NCBI RefSeq assembly: GCF_000745835.1
Contig: NZ_JQKB01000014.1
Span: 55,689-119,688, forward strand
From: Belnapia moabensis DSM 16746
GTDB lineage: Bacteria > Pseudomonadota > Alphaproteobacteria > Acetobacterales > Acetobacteraceae
DNA: 64,000 nucleotides
Direction of reading: 5' to 3'
This document shows positions 58,849 through 64,000 of this stretch, piece after piece. Position 1 is the first letter of the stretch; every line of letters starts with the position of its first letter. The position numbers and the translations under genes were made by a program. The notes under the pieces are model-generated. The model made no database searches and was not told where the DNA came from. It worked only from the letters and a program-made list of their open reading frames with translations.

Positions 58849-60414
58849 ATGCCGGACACGATGCCGCTTCCTCATTCCCTGGCGACATTGCGGCTCGAGC
58901 GCGACGGGCCGGTGGTGGAGCAGATCGTCGACAAGCTCGGCGGGATGATCCGTGCGGGGAGCCTGGCGGCGGGGGTGCGGCTTCCCTCGGTGCGAGCGAT
59001 GGCGGGGCGGCTCGGGTGCAGCGTGCATTCGGTCGTCGAGGCCTATGACCGGCTGGGGGCGATGGGGCTGGTGGCGCCAAGGCCGGGGGCGGGGACCTTC
59101 GTCGCCGCCATAGGGCCGCAGCCGGCGGGGCGTGGGGCGGACCCGGATGTGGGGGATGAGGCGGTCAGCCTCCGCAGCTTCGGGGCGCCGGCCTTGTGGA
59201 AGCCGGGGAACGGGTATTTGCCGGAGGGGTGGCTGCGCGATGCCTGGCCGCCGGCGGTGCTTCACCGGGTGCAGCGGCGGATGCCGGAGCTGCTGGCATG
59301 TGATGGCACGGCGCGGGGGGACGGGGCGCTGCGCGAGCAGATCGCGGTGCGGCTGGCGGGGATGGCAATGCCGGTCTCGCCGGATTGCCTGCTGACGACG
59401 CTCGGCGGGACGCAGGCGCTCGACCTCATCATCCGCACGCAATTGCAGCCGGGCGATACGGTGCTGGCGGAGGACCCCGGCTACTTCAAATTCTACACCA
59501 TGCTGGAGCGGGCAGGGGTACGGTTGCATCCCATTCCTTGGAATCCGGACGGGCCGGACCTGGAGGCGGTGGAGGAGGCGTGTCGGACACTGCGGCCGAA
59601 GCTCTTCCTCGTGCAGAGCGTGCTGCACAACCCGACGGGGTGGACGGCCTCGGCGGCGACGCTGCATCGGCTGTTGCTGATCGCCGAGCGCCACGGGCTG
59701 ATGCTGGTGGAGGACGACACCTATGCCGACCTGCATCCCGGCCATCCGGTGCGGCTGCTGCAATTGGCGGGCGGGCGGGGGCTGATCTACCTCTCCTCCT
59801 TCACCAAGATGGTGGGGCCGGCGACGCGGCTCGGCTTCATTGCCGCCGAGCGGCCGATCATCGAGGCGTTGTTGCAGGCGAAGCTATTGTCGGCGCCGGC
59901 GCTGCCGGTGATGACCTCGGCGCCGGTCACGGTGAGGCTGTTGGTTGCGCCGAGCAGGATGAGCTGATCGCGGCCGCTGCCGAGATCGACCAAGCCGCCG
60001 GTGATCGGGGTCGAGATGGTGACGATATCGTCGGCGCTGCCGCCGCTGATGGAGGTGTTGCTGGCGGAGCTGCTGGCCTCGGGGCAGTACCGGCGGTGGG
60101 TCGACAGGTTGCGGCCGAAGCTGGCGGCGACGCGGGCGCAGGCGGTGGCGCGGTTGCAGGCGCTCGGCTTCGGGCTGGCGGCGGAGGGGGAGCCGGGGCT
60201 GTTCCTCTGGGCGGCGCTGCCGCCAGGCTGCGAGCCGGAGGCGGTGTATCAGGCGGCGCTGGATCGGGGGCTGCTGCTGGCGCGGGGCTCGCTGTTTCGG
60301 CCGGAGCGGGGGGGGAGCCGGCATCTCCGGTTCAACGCGGCGCGGTCCTCGGAGCCGAGGATGTTCGAGGCGCTGGAGGCGGCGCTGGCCGCGCGGGGGG
60401 CGGATACCGGCTGA
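58849..60414 (+). pseudogene. MocR-type (GntR/aminotransferase) regulator broken by an inserted repeat
   Basis: A MocR regulator joins a GntR winged helix (about residues 12-75, LPSVRAMAGRLGCSVHSV) to a PLP aminotransferase domain, with the PLP lysine region YLSSFTKMVGPATRLGF. The coding sequence runs normally to SAPALP at 59907, then meets a 135-bp foreign block (59908-60042) with a stop codon at 59965-59967, and resumes in the same frame as PLMEVLLAELLASG to the normal end at 60414. As written the product would be 372 residues, missing about 120 C-terminal ones. The function is likely lost. Confidence 0.85.
59908..60042 (-). repeat. Single 135-bp RTX-like repeat period inserted in antisense
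   Basis: Read on the minus strand this block encodes 45 residues of a calcium-binding-type repeat (GSADDIVTISTPITGG then VDLGSGRDQLILLGATNSLT and VTGAEVIT), after which the flanking base pairs restart the same unit. It is flanked by ten-base copies of GGCGCTGCCG at 59898-59907 and 60033-60042. It is a fragment of another gene, not itself a gene. Confidence 0.8.
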
Positions 60415-60573
60415 CAGGGATGACCGGTGGCTCCGCGACGTCCCGCGCGCTCATCGCCTCGCCGGCGGACGGCCCTCGCAATCTCGTGCATCGCGCCCGG
60501 CATAAAACCCTGGCCCTGCCTGTCCCGTGCCGACATCCTGCGAGGAACGGGAACCGGCGATGGGAGAATGGCC

Positions 60574-61458
60574 ATGGCGATCCGTCTCGGAACGCCCGCA
60601 GGCGACATGCTGCGTGGGACCAGGCATCCGGATCTGGCTGCCGGCCGCGCCGGCGACGACATTCTGCAAGGCGGCCTTGGGGACGACCTTCTCAGCGGCG
60701 GCGGCGGCAACGATACCATCCATGGCGAGAACGAGTTCGGCCCTGACCCACGCGGCTACATCAACACCGCCCCGGGCGAGCCGGCCGCCGGCAGCAACAT
60801 GATCCTCGGCGGTGCCGGGGATGACAGCATCGTCGCCGGCTTCGGCCGTGACACTGTGTCCGGCGGGGCAGGCGATGACGTGATCTCGGGGGCGGGGACG
60901 CCGAGCTTCCCCTATCCGCCGCTCATCATCGAGGCGCGCAACTTTGACCTGAGCGACCTCCTTTGGGGTGACGCCGGCGACGACAGCATCCAGGGCTTCG
61001 GTGGCCGCGATACCATCCTGGGCGGGTGCGGGGACGACACGATCGAGGGTGGTACCGGTGCGGACGTGCTCCTCGGTGGTGCGGGACATGACGCATTCGC
61101 CTTCACCATGCAGAGCTGGCGTCCGAGCATCAACGGCATCGACACTGGCACCGGCCGCGGCGAGCGCGACGTCGTGCTCGACTTCCGCCAGGGCGAGGAC
61201 ATCCTCGACCTCGCCGGCCACAAAGCGGTCTACGGCTCCGACCTTGACCCGACGGCCTTCCTCGGGACCGGGGAATTCGTCGACGAGCGGCGCACGCAGG
61301 TTCGCTACGAGGTGCAGGACGGGCGGACCATCGTCGAGTTCTTCGCGGGGGACCTCTATGACCCTGCGATGCCCCCCGCAGCCCGTGGCCAGATCGAGCT
61401 TGCCGGGACCTACCGGTTGTCGGCTTCGGACTTCAGGTTCGACTTCGATCTCGGCTGA
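60574..61458 (+). CDS. RTX-type calcium-binding protein
   Basis: This 294-residue acidic protein has several hemolysin-type nonapeptide clusters (GGLGDDLLSGGGGNDTI, GGAGDDSIVAGFG, GGAGDDVISGAG, GGCGDDTIEGG), which bind calcium in beta-rolls, and a C-terminal domain ending VVLDFRQGEDILDLAG and SDFRF, the usual type I secretion tail. There is no N-terminal signal peptide. No type I secretion genes lie in the window. I chose the ATG at 60574, seven bases after GGGAG. It follows the broken mocR gene. Confidence 0.83.
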   Translation: MAIRLGTPAGDMLRGTRHPDLAAGRAGDDILQGGLGDDLLSGGGGNDTIHGENEFGPDPRGYINTAPGEPAAGSNMILGGAGDDSIVAGFGRDTVSGGAGDDVISGAGTPSFPYPPLIIEARNFDLSDLLWGDAGDDSIQGFGGRDTILGGCGDDTIEGGTGADVLLGGAGHDAFAFTMQSWRPSINGIDTGTGRGERDVVLDFRQGEDILDLAGHKAVYGSDLDPTAFLGTGEFVDERRTQVRYEVQDGRTIVEFFAGDLYDPAMPPAARGQIELAGTYRLSASDFRFDFDLG

Positions 61459-62118
61459 CGGCCTGCCGCTGCCCGCCACCGGTGTCATGACCGGCTACAT
61501 GGGATAGGCGGAACGCAGTCGGGATGTGAGGGAGAGAACCTTTTGGATACAGGTAATTATCCTCATCCAATCCTCCAGATCGTAAATATCAGGCCGCTAA
61601 GTGGCCCGGCAGGCGCTCTGAGCTTTACAAACTTGGCTAAGGAAGGGTGTTCGATAACCGGCAAATGACCGCTCTCAGACTAACGGAGCCTTTAAGTGGG
61701 CGGCGAGGACCCCTTCGTTGATACGTCCGATCCCGCGGGCCGGGGGCTCTGCCCCCGCGCCGCCGCGTGCGCGGCGGCTCCCCCGGGATACAAGGCACAA
61801 AAACCGGGCAGCACCGAGCCTTCACGATGAAGCAATGGCGCTCCGATGTCGCACCGCGCTTGGCTGTTGCGTCGAGCGAAAAAACCGAGGATAATTCCAC
61901 TGCGGGCCCCGGAGACGGATAGGCCGCGCACGAAAACTGGAACGCCGCCGGCGCAAGCCTGCGGCGTTTCTCGTGCCGTCTTCGAACCGAAACTGCATGG
62001 CGCCACAGAGCAAGAGAACGGCCGTCTGTATCGACGATGCGCGGCGCTGGTGGCCGTTGATCCAGTGTGTTGCACGCATCAACGGTGAGGACGCACGTAG
62101 CCCTACCCACGTTGCGGG
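61459..62118. other. 660-bp gene-free stretch with palindromes
   Basis: No convincing gene is present. The first part (61500-61690) is AT-richer than the surroundings. Nested GC palindromes occur at 61742-61756 (GGGGGC / GCCCCC) and 61759-61778 (GCCGCCGC / GCGGCGGC), like a REP-type intergenic repeat. A terminator-like hairpin with 8-bp stem AACGCCGC / GCGGCGTT and a T-rich tail lies at 61941-61970. Near 62070-62080 GTGTTGCACGC may be an IS5 end. Confidence 0.6.
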
Positions 62119-62684
62119 TCATGCGATGCGAACATAATCCGGTCGTCCGAGCTCGAGCATATGGTTCAGCACGCCGGCGGCAATGGCCACCTCGGTCGCT
62201 TGCCGGCCATTGATTTGCGACCGCAGCCCCTCACCGATAACGCACTTCCATCGTGAGATGCCGGCCTCAACCAAGACACGGTTGTTGTAGCTTGAAGCCT
62301 TCTGCCAGCCCGTGCGGCCGCGCTCCGCGATACAGTGCAGATGGCCGTCCCGCTGAGTCGGTGCGGTCTCCGCAGTTTCACTCGGCACCGCGTTCGCGCG
62401 GGGTGGTACGATCACAGCCGCCTTGGAATGCCGGGTCGTGACCTCGATGTAGACGTTGTCCTGGTCATAAGCACCATCGTTGGTGAAAGACGCCACCGCC
62501 CCTCGATCTGATCGAGCAAGGCACCGACTTGCGAGCTGTCGTCAGCGTCCTTGTCGGTCAACACCGCCGCGACAATCCGACCCGTGTTGACGTCGGTGGC
62601 AAGGTGCAGCTTGCGCCAGCCACGACGCCTCTTGCTGCCATGCTTCTCAACCAGCCACTCGCCGGGGCCACCAAACTTCAGATG
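62119..62684 (-). pseudogene. IS5-family transposase remnant, 5'-truncated and frameshifted
   Basis: The minus strand encodes the C-terminal half of an IS5 transposase, from GGPGEWLVEKHGSKRRR through HLATDVNTGRIV to the end ELGRPDYVRIA. The N-terminal third, including the first catalytic aspartate, is lost at the IS110 junction near 62684. A base is missing from the C-run at 62499-62502: the reading frame changes between DQIEG and VASFTNDGAYDQ. The element cannot move by itself. Confidence 0.85.
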
Positions 62685-63655
62685 CCGTATGGGGCCGGGC
62701 TACCATGGGAACCGCAGGTTTCCGGTTGGAATGACAGTCCCCAAGCTGATGGAGTGAGCAGGGCCGAGTGGCGGTCTTGGCCATCTAGGGAGGTCGGTCA
62801 TGGAGTACTTTGCTGCGGTCGATGTCTCGCTCGAGCTGAGCAGCGTGTGCGTGGTGGACGGCACGGGACGGATCCTGCACGAGGCCAAGGTGGCCAGCGA
62901 ACCGGAGGCACTGGTTGCTTTCCTCAGAGGGAGCGGTCTGGCCTTCACTCGGGTCGGGCTGGAGGCGGGCCCCTTGTCGCAGTGGATCCATGCCGGGCTG
63001 ACGGGAGCGGGTTTCGAGGCCGTGCTCCTGGAGACGCGCCACGTGAGGGCGGTGCTCCGGTCGGCGGCGGTCAAGACGGACCGCAACGACGCCCGCGGCA
63101 TGGCGCAGATGGTCCGCATGGGCTGGTTCCGCCCCGTCCACGCCAAGACGATACCTGCTCAGGAAGTCCGCGCCCTGCTGGTTGCGCGCAAGCAGCTGCA
63201 GGCCCGGCTGAACGACCTGGAGCGCTGCCTGCGCGGCATTCTGCGCGGCTTCGGCCTGAAGCTCGGCGAGGTAGCCAAGGGGCGGTTCGAGGCGCGGGTC
63301 CGCGAGCTGGTTGCCGGCCAGAGGACGTTGGAGGGCTTGGCCGGGCCCATGCTCCGCGCCCGGGCTGCTTTGCGTGCCGAGTACTCGGCCCTGCACCGGG
63401 AGGTACTCCGGACGGTGCGGACCGACACGAATTGCCGGCGCATGATGACCGTCCTCGGTGTCGGCGCGATCGTGGCCATGACCTTCAAGGCGGCGGTCGA
63501 TGACCCGAACCGGTTCAAGCACTCCAGAGATGTTGGCGCGCACTTCGGGCTGACGCCAAGACGCTACCAATCCGGCGAGGTCGACCGCTCCGGCCACATC
63601 AGCAAGTCTGGAGACGGGGACGTCCGGACGGCGCTGTTCGAGGCGGCCCATGTCA
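62685..63655 (+). mobile_element. IS110-family element, 3'-truncated
   Basis: The region carries an IS110 transposase gene and about 115 bases of its upstream part, inserted into or next to the IS5 remnant and cut at the right by an IS66 remnant. No clear inverted repeats are expected for IS110. The left limit is inferred from where IS5 similarity ends. Confidence 0.6.
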
Positions 63656-63717
63656 GATGCAGCCTGGAGCGTTGGTCACCGAGGTGGCTCGGCGTTGGGG
63701 CATCGGCACGGGGCTGA
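62800..63717 (+). CDS. IS110-family transposase, C-terminus replaced
   Basis: The DEDD transposase starts MEYFAAVDVSLELSSVCVVD with the first catalytic Asp (residue 8) and has KTDRNDARGMAQMVRMGWF and the C-terminal transposase_20 block MMTVLGVGAIVAMTF and HFGLTPRRYQSGEVDR. Family sequence ends at about residue 285 (FEAAHV); the last 20 residues derive from IS66 DNA read out of frame. The final helix and the catalytic serine region are damaged, so it is probably inactive. GGAGG lies upstream of the ATG. Confidence 0.82.
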   Translation: MEYFAAVDVSLELSSVCVVDGTGRILHEAKVASEPEALVAFLRGSGLAFTRVGLEAGPLSQWIHAGLTGAGFEAVLLETRHVRAVLRSAAVKTDRNDARGMAQMVRMGWFRPVHAKTIPAQEVRALLVARKQLQARLNDLERCLRGILRGFGLKLGEVAKGRFEARVRELVAGQRTLEGLAGPMLRARAALRAEYSALHREVLRTVRTDTNCRRMMTVLGVGAIVAMTFKAAVDDPNRFKHSRDVGAHFGLTPRRYQSGEVDRSGHISKSGDGDVRTALFEAAHVRCSLERWSPRWLGVGASARG

Positions 63718-63986
63718 TCTACACCTGGCGCCGGCAGATGCGGCAGGGTGAGCTCGGCGTTGTGCCGGTGTTCGCACCCACCTTTGCGCAGGTGACCGTA
63801 GCCTCACACCCGGCGATGGCCGAGCCGGAGCCGATTGCGTCGCTGCCGGAGGTGCCGGCCGAGGCCGGCGACCGGGACGCGGGGCGGATCGAGGTTGCCC
63901 TACCTTGCGGTGCGACGGTGCGGGTTGGGCGAGACGTGGACGAGGCGGCGTTGCGCCGGGTGCTGTCGGCGGTGCGGGCGCCATGA
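63657..63986 (+). CDS. IS66 TnpA-like protein, N-terminally truncated
   Basis: Residues LVTEVARRWGIGTGLIYTWRRQ match the helix-turn-helix of IS66 OrfA, and the C-terminal part (IEVALPCGATVRVGRDVDEAALRRVL) is the usual IS66 end. The first 30 or so residues are missing, replaced by the IS110 junction at about 63655-63663. The 109-residue ORF starts at the ATG at 63657, which belongs to the junction. It overlaps the next start as ATGA. Confidence 0.75.
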   Translation: MQPGALVTEVARRWGIGTGLIYTWRRQMRQGELGVVPVFAPTFAQVTVASHPAMAEPEPIASLPEVPAEAGDRDAGRIEVALPCGATVRVGRDVDEAALRRVLSAVRAP

Positions 63987-64000
63987 TCGGGCCGCCACCT
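63983..64000 (+). CDS. IS66 TnpB start, cut by window edge
   Basis: The first six codons encode MIGPPP, as in IS66 OrfB (TnpB) proteins, and the ATG overlaps the OrfA stop in the usual IS66 manner. The rest lies outside the window. Confidence 0.6.

Noticed and set aside
59787..59993. Minus-strand ORF with RTX-like repeat sequence
   Set aside because: It is one repeat period plus antisense of the mocR gene, not a separate gene.
61637..62122. 161-residue minus ORF in the 660-bp gap
   Set aside because: It is rich in Arg, Pro and Ser, shows no ribosome site or family motif, and crosses palindromes.

Overview
The window comes from a high-GC alphaproteobacterium, most likely a member of the Acetobacteraceae close to Roseomonas. 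The evidence is the base composition, the alphaproteobacterial flagellar regulators FlbT and FliX, a DksA with a single zinc-finger cysteine, the petABC order, a DUF1127 peptide, and three orphan Bug-type periplasmic receptors. Nearly every gene has long antisense ORFs caused by the GC content, and these were ignored. No tRNA, rRNA or CRISPR array was seen.

Layout: 1-10.5 kb holds housekeeping and scattered metabolism: partial mtnP, the cytochrome bc1 operon petA-petB-petC (minus strand), hemF, a quinone reductase, a Na+/H+ antiporter, a Bug receptor, a tyrosine phosphatase and an AbrB-type membrane protein. From 10.6 to 18.1 kb lies a flagellar hook cluster: a FlaG-like protein, flgE-flgK-flgL-flbT on the minus strand, and fliK-flgD divergent from it. 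From 18 to 25.8 kb are lipoprotein and envelope genes (hldD-lgt-MidA-like-pgeF, translationally overlapped), UbiK, YbjN, proC, a TetR-like regulator and a phasin. A second flagellar block (flgI-flgJ-flgN-like, fliX) and dksA follow to 28.8 kb. Two flagellar units have sigma-54-like promoters.

From 28.8 to 40.3 kb is a catabolic or stress island: Bug receptor-hyuA-hyuB (minus), a divergent Bug receptor-CoA transferase pair, a zinc metallopeptidase, two periplasmic or stress proteins, and a ring-opening amidohydrolase of the cyanuric acid hydrolase family divergent from an unrecognised partner. A YopT/C58-like putative cysteine peptidase sits alone at 40.5 kb behind an AT-richer leader.

From 41.2 to 54.5 kb runs a complete assimilatory nitrate operon on the minus strand. 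In transcription order it is nasT, nasS, nrtA, nrtB, nrtD, a NirB-like FAD reductase, nirA, a CysJ-like flavoprotein with an added Fe-S motif, nasA and cysG. A sigma-54-like promoter precedes nasT. Between nasT and nasS the leader can form two hairpins whose hexaloops carry A at position 1 and G at position 4, the signature bound by ANTAR proteins such as NasT.

From 54.6 kb on are an AbgB-like M20 amidohydrolase with a DapA-family lyase, an HMCES-type peptidase, a GST, a DUF1127 peptide, and a MocR-family gene broken by exactly one 135-bp period of an RTX-like repeat gene inserted in antisense. Then come an RTX protein, a 660-bp gene-free stretch, and a graveyard of nested IS5, IS110 and IS66 remnants that runs off the right end.
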